Positions 55,048 through 62,604 of a DNA stretch of 62,604 bases are shown piece by piece. The DNA is from Psychrobacter urativorans. Its GTDB lineage: Bacteria; Pseudomonadota; Gammaproteobacteria; Pseudomonadales; Moraxellaceae. Under the pieces are notes generated by a model that had not been told where the DNA came from, did no database searches, and saw only the letters and a list, made by a program, of their open reading frames with translations. A program made the translations under genes and the position numbers. Each line of letters opens with the position of its first letter. Position 1 is the first letter of the stretch. The stretch is taken from contig NZ_CAJHBT010000016.1 of the NCBI RefSeq assembly GCF_904846675.1, forward strand, positions 1-62,604, in the 5' to 3' direction.

Positions 55048-56094
55048 CTAGGCAGTCAGTTCTTTACGAACAATTTCTGCGCCTGCACTTAAAGCATTCA
55101 ACTTTCCTCGTGCAACTTGGCGAGACAGAGGTGCCATGCCACAGTTGGTCGAAGGATAGAGCTTGTCAGCATCGACAAATTGAAGTGCTGCTCTAAGCGT
55201 ATTGGCAACTTCTTCAGGTGTCTCAATATTATTAGTTGCCACATCAATGGCACCGACCATCACTTTTTTACCGCGAATCAATTCAAGCAAATCCATTGGC
55301 ACATGCGAGTTTTGACATTCAAGTGAGATAATATCAATCTTAGACTGTTGCAGTTTAGGAAACGCTTGCTCATATTGGCGCCACTCTGAACCAAGTGTCT
55401 TTTTCCAATCTGTATTGGCTTTGATGCCATAGCCGTAGCAAATATGAACAGCCGTTTCACATTTCAGACCTTCAAGTGCACGCTCTAACGTTGCAATACC
55501 CCAGTCGTTCACGTCATCAAAGAACACATTAAATGCAGGTTCATCGAATTGGATAATATCAACACCAGCAGCTTCTAATTCTCTCGCTTCTTGATTCAGA
55601 ATTTTGGCAAATTCCCAAGCCAATTTTTCACGGCTTTTATAATGACCATCATACAGCGTATCAATCATAGTCATCGGGCCTGGCAGCGCCCATTTGATTG
55701 GCTGATTGGTTTGCTGACGTAAAAACTTAGCATCTTCAACAAAAACAGGCTTTTGACGGCTCACAGCACCAACGACTGACGGCACACTCGCATCATAGCG
55801 ATTACGAATTTTCACGGTCTCACGCTGCTCAAAATCTACGCCATCAAGATGTTCAATGAACGTGGTCACAAAATGCTGACGGGTCTGCTCGCCATCACTG
55901 ACGATATCAATCCCTGCATGCATTTGTTCCTGCAATGACACACGTAAAGCATCTTGTTTGCCTTCAATCAGTTGCTCACCTTCTAATGCCCAAGGTGACC
56001 AAATTGTCTCAGGTTCGGCAAGCCAAGAAGGTTTCGGTAAGCTGCCAGCGGTTGACGTCGGTAATAATGTCGGTTTCGGTAATAATGTTGTCAT
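55048..56094 (-). CDS. mesD: Folate-independent methionine synthase, core-MetE type MesD
   Basis: A 348-residue protein equal to only the C-terminal catalytic half of MetE. The zinc ligands His217 and Cys219 (VHICYGYG), Glu259 (SLECQN) and Cys318 (STNCGMAP) are intact, and the DGEQTRQHF and FDEPAFNVFF blocks mark the barrel. The N-terminal folate-binding half of MetE is absent, so methyl transfer to homocysteine must use another donor. Acinetobacter MesD requires the DUF1852 protein MesX, which is encoded 43 bp upstream here, and oxygen. This pairing makes the call firm. Confidence 0.88.
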   Translation of the reverse strand: MTTLLPKPTLLPTSTAGSLPKPSWLAEPETIWSPWALEGEQLIEGKQDALRVSLQEQMHAGIDIVSDGEQTRQHFVTTFIEHLDGVDFEQRETVKIRNRYDASVPSVVGAVSRQKPVFVEDAKFLRQQTNQPIKWALPGPMTMIDTLYDGHYKSREKLAWEFAKILNQEARELEAAGVDIIQFDEPAFNVFFDDVNDWGIATLERALEGLKCETAVHICYGYGIKANTDWKKTLGSEWRQYEQAFPKLQQSKIDIISLECQNSHVPMDLLELIRGKKVMVGAIDVATNNIETPEEVANTLRAALQFVDADKLYPSTNCGMAPLSRQVARGKLNALSAGAEIVRKELTA

Positions 56095-56137
56095 GTTAAC
56101 TCATCTTCTATATTTTAATTTTTTATATTTCAGTTAG

Positions 56138-57130
56138 TTATGCAGCGTGTTCTTTAACATCGTAGCTTGCAGCCCATTGCTCAAGAATGGCTTGGTATGG
56201 CTTAATGAACTGTTCTTCAGTAAACTTACCCTGCGTCACCGCCATCTGGCTGCGCTCGGCGCGATCATACACAATTTGAGTCAGTGAATAATCTTGGTAC
56301 TTCAAACTTGGCTGATACACTTGACCTGCTCTCGAGTTGGCATTATAAATTTCAGGGCGGTAGATCTTTTGGAAAGTCTCCATGGTACTGATTGCACTGA
56401 TCAGCTCAAGATCGGTATAATCACTCAGCAAGTCACCCGCAAAATAAAACGCTAAAGGCGCAGTACTATTTGCAGCCATGAAGTAGCGAACGGTTAAGCC
56501 CATTTTATGAAAATAGTCATCGGTTAACGAATAGTCATCTTGTCTGTATTCAACCCCCAATACAGGATGCCGATTGGCAGTACGGTGATAAGTTTTACTG
56601 GTTGAAACACTGAGGCAAATCACAGGTTTTTTATTAAAGTTGGTTTTGTATGTCTCTGAGTTCAATAAGTATTGAAACAGTTTGCCATGTAAATCACCAA
56701 AACCCTCTGGCGTCGGTGATACTGGTTTTTTACTGTGATGTTCTGACAGTACGACGCTAAAGTCGTAATCGCGCACATAAGACGAGAAACTGTTACCGAT
56801 CATACCGTCAATATGCTTGTTATGCTTATGGTCAACAATTGTTGTTTTCAATGTCTCGATGATAGGGAATGTATTACCATTGCCTTCAATATCCATGTCT
56901 ACAGAAACAATGTCAACTTCAACAGAATAACGGTCTGCTGTCGGGTTGTCCCAATGCGCTAAAGCGTTAAAACGATTGTTTATCATTCTTAACGTTTTAC
57001 GTAAGTTCTCTTGGCGATGCTCGCCACGAGCCAAATTCGCAAAGTTAGTCGTAAGACGCGTGCTGTCTGCAGGATGATAGTTTTCATCAAAACGAATGTT
57101 CTTAATTGAACAGGTAAATTCTTTACTCAT
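56138..57130 (-). CDS. mesX: DUF1852 protein MesX, methionine synthesis partner of MesD
   Basis: A 330-residue DUF1852 protein, beginning with SKEFTCSIKNIRFDENYHPADS. In Acinetobacter this family (MesX) is needed together with MesD for methionine synthesis without folate, in the presence of oxygen. No membrane segment or signal peptide is seen. His- and Asp-rich blocks such as DHKHNKHIDGMIGNSF and YHRTANRHPVLG may bind metal. It is the first gene of the minus-strand run. An 18-bp inverted repeat lies 44 bp before its ATG. The biochemical role is not known to me. Confidence 0.85.
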   Translation of the reverse strand: MSKEFTCSIKNIRFDENYHPADSTRLTTNFANLARGEHRQENLRKTLRMINNRFNALAHWDNPTADRYSVEVDIVSVDMDIEGNGNTFPIIETLKTTIVDHKHNKHIDGMIGNSFSSYVRDYDFSVVLSEHHSKKPVSPTPEGFGDLHGKLFQYLLNSETYKTNFNKKPVICLSVSTSKTYHRTANRHPVLGVEYRQDDYSLTDDYFHKMGLTVRYFMAANSTAPLAFYFAGDLLSDYTDLELISAISTMETFQKIYRPEIYNANSRAGQVYQPSLKYQDYSLTQIVYDRAERSQMAVTQGKFTEEQFIKPYQAILEQWAASYDVKEHAA

Positions 57131-57173
57131 GGTGATTCGCTACCCTAATTATCTGAGATAAAACCAAATTTCT

Positions 57174-57191
57174 GTATGAGATGAATCATAC
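57174..57191. promoter_or_regulatory. Inverted repeat upstream of mesX, possible operator
   Basis: GTATGA-N6-TCATAC lies 44 bp before the mesX ATG. It is of operator size. Which regulator would bind it is unknown; no regulator gene lies next to it. Confidence 0.35.
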
Positions 57192-57374
57192 CTGAACCAA
57201 TACATGAATAAAAATGACTTAACTTAAATTAAAGATGAGTAAAATTCATGTTTATGAGTTTATTGCATGAAAGAAGATTAGATAGCGGAAATTTTGACTA
57301 CTTACTTAATGAAAAATTAAGCCTGTAAAAGATTTTAAATTTATAAATTATTAAGATGTGAATTGGCATATAGT

Positions 57375-57632
57375 CTATTTTGAATTATCTTTTTCAATTA
57401 GGGCATCACCAAACAAATCAAAGGGGCTCCAGCTAGCAAACACTAAATACTGCACAACTAACAGAATCGCACACCAAACTCCCACAATGTTTGCCACCTT
57501 TTGATAGATTTCCACCTTTTCATAGAAAATATTATTTTGATAGACTTCACTAATACGAAAAAGTGATACCAAAACAATAACAATACTTAAAACCCAAACT
57601 ACTTGTAGCAATCTAACATACACAGTTCTCAA
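57375..57632 (-). CDS. Small two-helix membrane protein
   Basis: An 85-residue protein with two hydrophobic segments (about residues 7-26 and 46-66) and a polar tail ending in IEKDNSK. It starts at TTG, with AGGAG 7 bases upstream. No homology is recognised. It lies between mesX and a GTPase gene, with a terminator upstream on the same strand, so it is probably expressed by itself. Confidence 0.6.
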   Translation of the reverse strand: MRTVYVRLLQVVWVLSIVIVLVSLFRISEVYQNNIFYEKVEIYQKVANIVGVWCAILLVVQYLVFASWSPFDLFGDALIEKDNSK

Positions 57633-57672
57633 AATAATGCTCCTAAACTATACCTAATTCATGACTGTTAAA

Positions 57673-57706
57673 AAAATATGCCGTCCTAATGACGGCATAT
57701 TTTTAT
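57673..57706 (-). terminator. Terminator downstream of the GTPase gene
   Basis: A 13-bp perfect stem (AAAATATGCCGTC / GACGGCATATTTT) with a 5-base loop and T/A runs on both sides. It lies about 40 bp after the GTPase stop and before the small membrane protein gene. Confidence 0.9.
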
Positions 57707-57745
57707 TTGAATGAGACATAAAACAGGCGAACAGTGATAAACCTA

Positions 57746-58951
57746 TTATTTTTTCGGCATTTTTACAAATACATCTTTAAACATCGCTAGGGCTGCTGAT
57801 GTCTGCTCTGGTAGGATTGTTTTACCAGTTTCTTTATCAAAGTATGCTACAAGAACCCGGATATACGCATGCCCAACCGCCTGTGTCAGTACAGCAGCTG
57901 TTGAAGCTGAAATAGCACCACCTACGAGAGTACCAACAACTGGTATGAATTTTAGAGCATTAGATACTATGGCCTTGCCTACTTGGGCAATAGCAGTTGC
58001 ACCGAGAACACCAGTAATCATAGTAACTGCTTTATTATTATCTTCATCGACTTCGAACTCAGAATTCAGAGCATAAATCAATTTACTTTGTACCGCAGCG
58101 ATCAAAGGTGCATCAGAGCCAGGTATAGGAGAAGCACCAACCGTAGCCGCAGCTGCCGATGCAAAATGTACTTTTTTTCTTGCACTTTCTATCATGGCAT
58201 TAAGTTTCTTTTGCATATCAACTTCTTGAGCCTTTCTTAAAGCCTCTATGTATTTTTGACGCTGTTTTTTTGTATTTTCTTGACCCTCAGTGAAGCAATC
58301 CTCAGTCCAGTTTATAAGTTCTTCTAGCCCACAAGTTGGGATGGTCATCCCTTTAAATGTATAGGAAACAGAGTTAACCCGCACATATCTATCTTTTACA
58401 AAATCCTTATGTTGCTCATCGATCTTTTTCTTAGCCATCTCGAAAAAACCAATACCTTTTTCATCTTCCATATCGGTAAAAACGACTACAGTAGGTATAC
58501 CAAATTCTTTAGCAATATTTATTAAATCATGTTCACGTTCTTCTACTCTTCTAGAGCTTTCTTTAATACAGAGCCATGCTACGTGTGGGGCTTCGTCATC
58601 ATTATTAGAATCAAATGCATCTTTAAATCCTTTTCTGATATCTTTGGTTAACATACCCCTAGTGTTTTCATAGTCTTTGGCTTCAATACCTTTAGTATCC
58701 CAAAGCGTCAAACCTTTACTTGGTATTTCAATTTTCTCAAGGAATTGAGTTACAGGTTCACCATCACCTGACTTAACAATTTTCTCACCAAATACAGCAT
58801 TTACTAATGAGCTTTTACCCACTCCTGTAGCGCCAAATAATACAATATTGAGCTTTGACTTTCTTTTGTAAACTTCTTTTTTAGCTATCTCTTTATCAAA
58901 CTCCTGTGTTTCTTCATTAAAAGAGCCGCCTAGGTATTCTCTGTAACTCAT
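57746..58951 (-). CDS. YcjF/DUF697-like membrane-associated GTPase
   Basis: A 401-residue GTPase. The G domain shows G1 GATGVGKSSLVN (about residues 41-52), G3 DTKGIEA, and a G4-like VFTDMED in which the usual NKxD is changed. The C-terminal half has Ala/Gly/Val-rich hydrophobic stretches (ASAAAATVGASPIPGSDAPL and VVGTLVGGAISASTAAV), typical of DUF697/YcjF-like proteins that touch membranes. The role is unknown; relatives act in stress or phage defence settings. It is flanked by a terminator and by a damaged CorC gene, without a clear partner. Confidence 0.8.
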   Translation of the reverse strand: MSYREYLGGSFNEETQEFDKEIAKKEVYKRKSKLNIVLFGATGVGKSSLVNAVFGEKIVKSGDGEPVTQFLEKIEIPSKGLTLWDTKGIEAKDYENTRGMLTKDIRKGFKDAFDSNNDDEAPHVAWLCIKESSRRVEEREHDLINIAKEFGIPTVVVFTDMEDEKGIGFFEMAKKKIDEQHKDFVKDRYVRVNSVSYTFKGMTIPTCGLEELINWTEDCFTEGQENTKKQRQKYIEALRKAQEVDMQKKLNAMIESARKKVHFASAAAATVGASPIPGSDAPLIAAVQSKLIYALNSEFEVDEDNNKAVTMITGVLGATAIAQVGKAIVSNALKFIPVVGTLVGGAISASTAAVLTQAVGHAYIRVLVAYFDKETGKTILPEQTSAALAMFKDVFVKMPKK

Positions 58952-59211
58952 CCTGTCTTCCCTTTTTTTAATAAATTAACTTGTAAAAATACTATACTGC
59001 AGGTAAAAATTAGAGTCTATTCTTTAATAAACTAGGACTATACCAGTAAACACTCCAAAAGCGCCCATTATTCCTATACCGTATTTTCACGTGGAATAGG
59101 CCGAAAACGTGCATTTACTAGACATAGATTGTTGTACGCAATTTCCGGTCACGAAGCAGTGAAAAGTAACCTTCTTTTGTCAAGATGGTAGTGCGTCCAA
59201 TAAATCGACTT

Positions 59212-60206
59212 TTAGTCGGCCTCATTTTCTTCGGAAGGAGTCAGATGCAGCATTTTTATGGATCGAGCATCGGTATCTAATATTTCTATTGTCCATCCAT
59301 CAAAAGTTAATTTGTCTCCGGAGCGAGGTAGATATTTAAGCTTTGACAGGACCAGACCAGCAACAGTTTTGTAGTTTGGAACTGCAGGTAGCGATCCAGG
59401 AACAATACAGCTCCCGTCTTTTTGTTTTTCCAGCATTTTTTCACTAAGTACGTTGTTCTCAGGCTCTGGAACATCCCCAGCTAAAACCTCAAACACATCA
59501 TGCAACGTAACAATCCCGATGACTGAGCCAAACTCATCAACTACAAATAACATTCGCGCCATAGCATGCTTTAATTTATTAAGCAGCTCTAACACTATGG
59601 ACTTTTTTGATACAAAAACGGGCGGCTGCACTATTGCTGAATAGTCAATTTTGCCACCTTGTATCAAATTTCTCAGAATGTCCTTTTCTCGATTTCCTCT
59701 TCACTCATTTCTTCGTCCACAAACTCAAACAGATGACGTGGTGTCATCACAGTGCGCGCAGACCGAGTATCTAGCTCAAGAATATTTTCGAGCATAGAAT
59801 GTTCATCGGCTTTGATTGTCCTAGACTCAAGCCCACCTGCAATTGTAATTTTGTCTGAGGGAGACTCTGGAATATGGAACAGGCGCATCAATAAATTATT
59901 GAATCCATGAAGCAGTGCAACAAACGGCGAAGCAGCAACCATAGCCCAACGCATCGGCATGATCACGAGCGTGGCGCAGTGCTCAAGCGCAGCCAGCGCG
60001 ACGCGCTTTGGTAAAAGTTCTCCGAAGATCAACTTCAAATAAGTGGCTACAATGATCGATATAAATGTAGCTATGCCAGAAGCATAGGGTTTTAATAAAA
60101 GTAGCCTGTATCGCCCTTTGGCTTCAATACCTGGTCGATCACCGGATGCGGACTTCAATCGTTCTGGGCGTGAGACGATCAGCGCCATAGTAACCATCCC
60201 AACCAT
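59212..60206 (-). pseudogene. Decayed CNNM/CorC-type (HlyC) gene with CBS and CorC domains
   Basis: These are pieces of a CNNM/CorC protein (DUF21 domain, two CBS domains, CorC_HlyC domain; normally about 430 residues). The first piece (60206-59673) holds a DUF21 remnant ending in LIFGELLPKRVALAALEH, followed by the start of the CBS region TVMTPRHLFEFVDEE. It stops after EEIEKRTF because of a frameshift near 59680. The second piece (59667-59212) continues with LRNLIQGGKID, PPVFVSKKSIV, CBS2 and the CorC domain. Two in-frame deletions are likely: about 40 residues between RLLLL and KPYASGIA, and part of CBS1. The 5' end upstream of 60206 is also rearranged. Confidence 0.8.
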
Positions 60207-60370
60207 AAGACACTTATTAAATAGAATTAAGCTGCGTGGTTTAGTTTCTGTATAGGCGTAAAGCCGCCATTACCCATATTAGGGCGCTCATAATAGACCG
60301 GCGGAATGGAACCACTTATATTAGACTACCTAGCTAGTTGTATTTATTAGATCTTAAGCTGTTTTTCTAT

Positions 60371-60566
60371 GCACTTCTAGCATTTAAATCAAGCGCCCAA
60401 TCCTTTAAATCCATGGGTAATGAAATATAGATAATACGTACAATTTAAAGTAGATCCATTAATATAGATACACTAAATATCCTTATAGGGCATAACTTAT
60501 AAAGCTTACAGGAGTATTTAAAGCATCTGGGTTTGCTTAGGTGAGTGTAAGAAACTTGGGGTTTGA
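60371..60566. repeat. Diverged 196-bp repeat, copy B
   Basis: The same length and orientation as copy A at 53515. It ends in ACTTGGGGTTTGA, just beyond which CTTGGGG...CCCCAAG (60555 and 60574) forms a short hairpin next to the M14 peptidase stop. Bases 60207-60370, towards the corC remnant, hold no recognisable gene. Confidence 0.65.
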
Positions 60567-60600
60567 GCAGCTACCCCAAGCAATTGGTCTAAATCATTAA

Positions 60601-61728
60601 CTAACGTAAATTATCAACGACCGCCAACATTGCAACTAACGATGCCTCACCTAATTTAACAGAACGCTCTGGTGACCAACCCGTAGCCGAGTCGGGTACA
60701 TTATCGTTATCTTTAAAAGGCATCTCCAAAGTATTTGCAAGGCAGTCAAAACGTTCAGCAACCCAGTTAGTTGCGAGAGTCATGTTCGCTTCACCTGGCG
60801 CATCAACGTCATAACCAAATTCAGACTGAAAATCGGCACTGGCTAATTTTAACACTTCTGAAAACCTATCCCGTAGACGCGCGAGGTGGTCGTTATAACT
60901 TGGCGTACCTTCAGAGCCGGCAAGGAACACAAAAGATAATGCTTCATCACCGTGCACATCATAGAATAGGTCAACACCTGTCTCTTCCATTTTATTGATC
61001 ACATGAAACACCTCAGGGCTTTTTTCTAAGCTTGGATTTAACCACTCACGGTTTAGGTTAGCCCCTACTGCGTTAGTGCGTAAATGACCGCGCGCACTAC
61101 CATCAGGGTTCATATTGGGTACAATATAGAAGTTAGCTTTATCTAATAATAACTTACCAGTGGCATTATCACTATCTAACAAGCTGTGCATTAGACCATC
61201 GACTAACCATTCAGCCATCGTTTCACCTGGATGCTGACGCGCAGTGATCCAAATATTGCGTTTGTTAGTATCACCATTACCTATTTTAACTAAGGTTAAA
61301 TCTCGTTTATCAAGAGTTTCACCTAAATGCTCTAAATTTACTAACGGGTGCATTTGTACTGCTGCTAATAAATCTTGATGACGCTCATAACTGTAAGGGG
61401 TAAAATAGGCAATTTGAATAGTTTCATACTCCATATCTGCCATTATGGTTAACTTTCCGTCTTTATAAGATGTTGGCAGACGGAACCAATGCCGACGATC
61501 GTACGAAGCAACTGCTTGGTAGTTTTCCCATCCTTCAGGGTATGACGCTTCCCCTGCATTCAGAATATTGAGAACATATTGCTCTCCAACCTGACCTGAT
61601 AGACGAAAGTTAAACCACTGGAAAAACTCTCCCCCAAAGTCTGGACGAATAGCCAACTGAATATCTTTTTTATCATCTAAATTAATAACGTCAATATTAC
61701 CTGCATCGAAATTAGCAGTGATACGCAT
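60601..61728 (-). CDS. M14-family zinc carboxypeptidase, cytosolic type
   Basis: A 375-residue metallocarboxypeptidase. Zinc ligands are visible in QHPGETMAEW (His and Glu of the HxxE motif) and in DVHGDEALS (third His); NMNPDGSARGH and NLNREW are substrate-binding blocks. A beta-sandwich N-terminal domain (about 1-115) precedes the catalytic domain, as in cytosolic (CCP-like) carboxypeptidases. TAAGGAAAAATT precedes the ATG. The substrate is unknown. It is an isolated gene between the repeat B and a DUF3293 pseudogene. Confidence 0.9.
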   Translation of the reverse strand: MRITANFDAGNIDVINLDDKKDIQLAIRPDFGGEFFQWFNFRLSGQVGEQYVLNILNAGEASYPEGWENYQAVASYDRRHWFRLPTSYKDGKLTIMADMEYETIQIAYFTPYSYERHQDLLAAVQMHPLVNLEHLGETLDKRDLTLVKIGNGDTNKRNIWITARQHPGETMAEWLVDGLMHSLLDSDNATGKLLLDKANFYIVPNMNPDGSARGHLRTNAVGANLNREWLNPSLEKSPEVFHVINKMEETGVDLFYDVHGDEALSFVFLAGSEGTPSYNDHLARLRDRFSEVLKLASADFQSEFGYDVDAPGEANMTLATNWVAERFDCLANTLEMPFKDNDNVPDSATGWSPERSVKLGEASLVAMLAVVDNLR

Positions 61729-61941
61729 AATTTTTCCTTAATTAGTTTTTATCATAACTTTTGATACCATTTTTCTTTAGACTGGAGCTGTAGCAGTCGG
61801 GGCAATTGATATTTATCTGCGTCTTCATGACCTCAAATATAACATTTTTTCTACGGCTGTAACCTCTCGTTTAATTCCTCAGTATACTTTCTAAAACAAC
61901 ACCAATAAACGATTAGAAGTCATTATTTTATCAAGCTATCC

Positions 61942-62352
61942 ATGTTAAGCCCTTCCCTCTTACAAGATTATCATCAAACCAATTATTGTTTTGGTAATAC
62001 CATACTCAATATTAATAAGCTTTCCTTTAAAGCTGCAATTATTTTAAAGCCATTTGCTACAAACGGTGGATTATTTATAACGGCTTGGAATCCATTAGGA
62101 AAAGAGGTTACGGTTAAAGATAATGAATAAGCCAATAAAACCTTAAAAGCAGAACTACTTAAGAAAGGTCTCACTATAATTGACGGGTATGCTGAAAGCC
62201 CTGACGGTGCATGGCGAGAAGATAGTTTCTTTGCTTATTCAATAGATGAAGAAACCAGTCTCGAATTGTATTGTTCCTTCCATCAAAATACTGTGATGTA
62301 TATTGGCTGTGATGGAATACCTGTATTACTAATAAATCCTGAGCTTTCTTAA
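61942..62352 (+). pseudogene. DUF3293 gene with an internal stop codon
   Basis: A 137-codon frame interrupted once: after 62 residues ending in NPLGKEVTVKDNE there is a TAA (62128-62130), and the same frame continues with ANKTLKAELLKKG, then SPDGAWREDSFFAYSIDEET and FHQNTVMYIG to the stop at 62350. The FITAWNP start and the W-containing middle match the DUF3293 family. A single C to T change (CAA to TAA) would explain it. The family's function is unknown. Confidence 0.75.
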
Positions 62353-62592
62353 TCAAATTATAGCTCAAACTAAAGAAAGATACCTGCTATTGAAAGCTTT
62401 ATTTAAAAAAGAGAGGGTTGTCTGATACTCGTGACAAACTATACCTAACAGACGCTGGGTACATTAGATGTCATACAGTAAAAGAAGTTGTATGCCGCTA
62501 ACATCGCAAAAGCAATCGACATCGTACTGAGCTATGCTGAAGAAACCGTAGAGATAAACTTGGTAAACTAACGACTCGACAAGGAGTTTACC

Positions 62593-62604
62593 ATGACCAA
62601 GAAA
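62593..62604 (+). CDS. Start of a gene cut by the window end
   Basis: ATG at 62593 begins MTKK and runs out of the window; AAGGAG lies 7 bases upstream. GGTAAAC (62562) and GTTTACC (62586) form an inverted repeat around the ribosome-binding site. Nothing more can be said. The 240 bp before it (62353-62592) show no gene. Confidence 0.4.

Noticed and set aside
57746..60206. GTPase and CorC-type remnant considered as one defence operon
   Set aside because: The CorC gene is broken and separated by 260 bp with no shared signal; proximity alone does not support a system.

Overview
The window looks like chromosomal DNA of a Moraxellaceae gammaproteobacterium, most likely Psychrobacter. This is inferred from moderate-to-low GC, a prpB-prpC-acnD-prpF cluster, a recC-recB-recD locus, and an Acinetobacter-like mesX-mesD-flavin reductase operon. 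No database search was possible, so the genus is an inference.

Left part (1-38,000), ordinary chromosome. It opens with the 2-methylcitrate cycle for propionate (prpB, prpC, acnD, prpF, and a separate prpD). An ABC exporter and two tandem ElaA-type acetyltransferases lie between prpF and prpD. Next come an SDR oxidoreductase and a uracil/xanthine permease with a strikingly structured leader. A DUF2868 - sterol desaturase - DUF3482 GTPase cluster follows, then an ArsA/Get3-like ATPase paired with a small Cys-Cys-ended protein. A CstA carbon-starvation transporter has a 12-unit 9-bp tandem repeat in its leader. Then come a phosphoribosyltransferase, the recombination/repair operon recC-recB-recD, and two unassigned genes.

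Middle part (38,053-53,397), a probable old genomic island at tRNA-Arg(CCU). The last 15 bp of the tRNA region recur at 53,383. Inside each end lie GTTGTTAA direct repeats that look like integrase arm sites. The left end carries a truncated tyrosine integrase and a McrB-like gene fragment. The body is a phenylalanine/tyrosine degradation module: phhA, phhB, an NhaC-type transporter, a lactate-dehydrogenase-like flavoenzyme, hppD, a LysR regulator, an aromatic aminotransferase, fahA, a VOC-fold protein, an IclR regulator and maiA. Every step from phenylalanine to fumarate plus acetoacetate is present except a classical homogentisate 1,2-dioxygenase (hmgA). A 191-residue VOC protein sits exactly where hmgA would be expected. 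This is the most interesting lead in the window.

Right part (53,400-62,604), a decayed and rearranged zone. It holds a tauE-like gene broken by a 265-bp MITE with a TA target duplication, and two diverged 196-bp repeats. It also holds a damaged CorC-type gene, a DUF3293 gene with one in-frame stop, and the first codons of a gene cut by the window end. Intact among these are the folate-independent methionine synthase operon (mesX, mesD, flavin reductase), a YcjF-like GTPase, a small membrane protein and an M14 carboxypeptidase.
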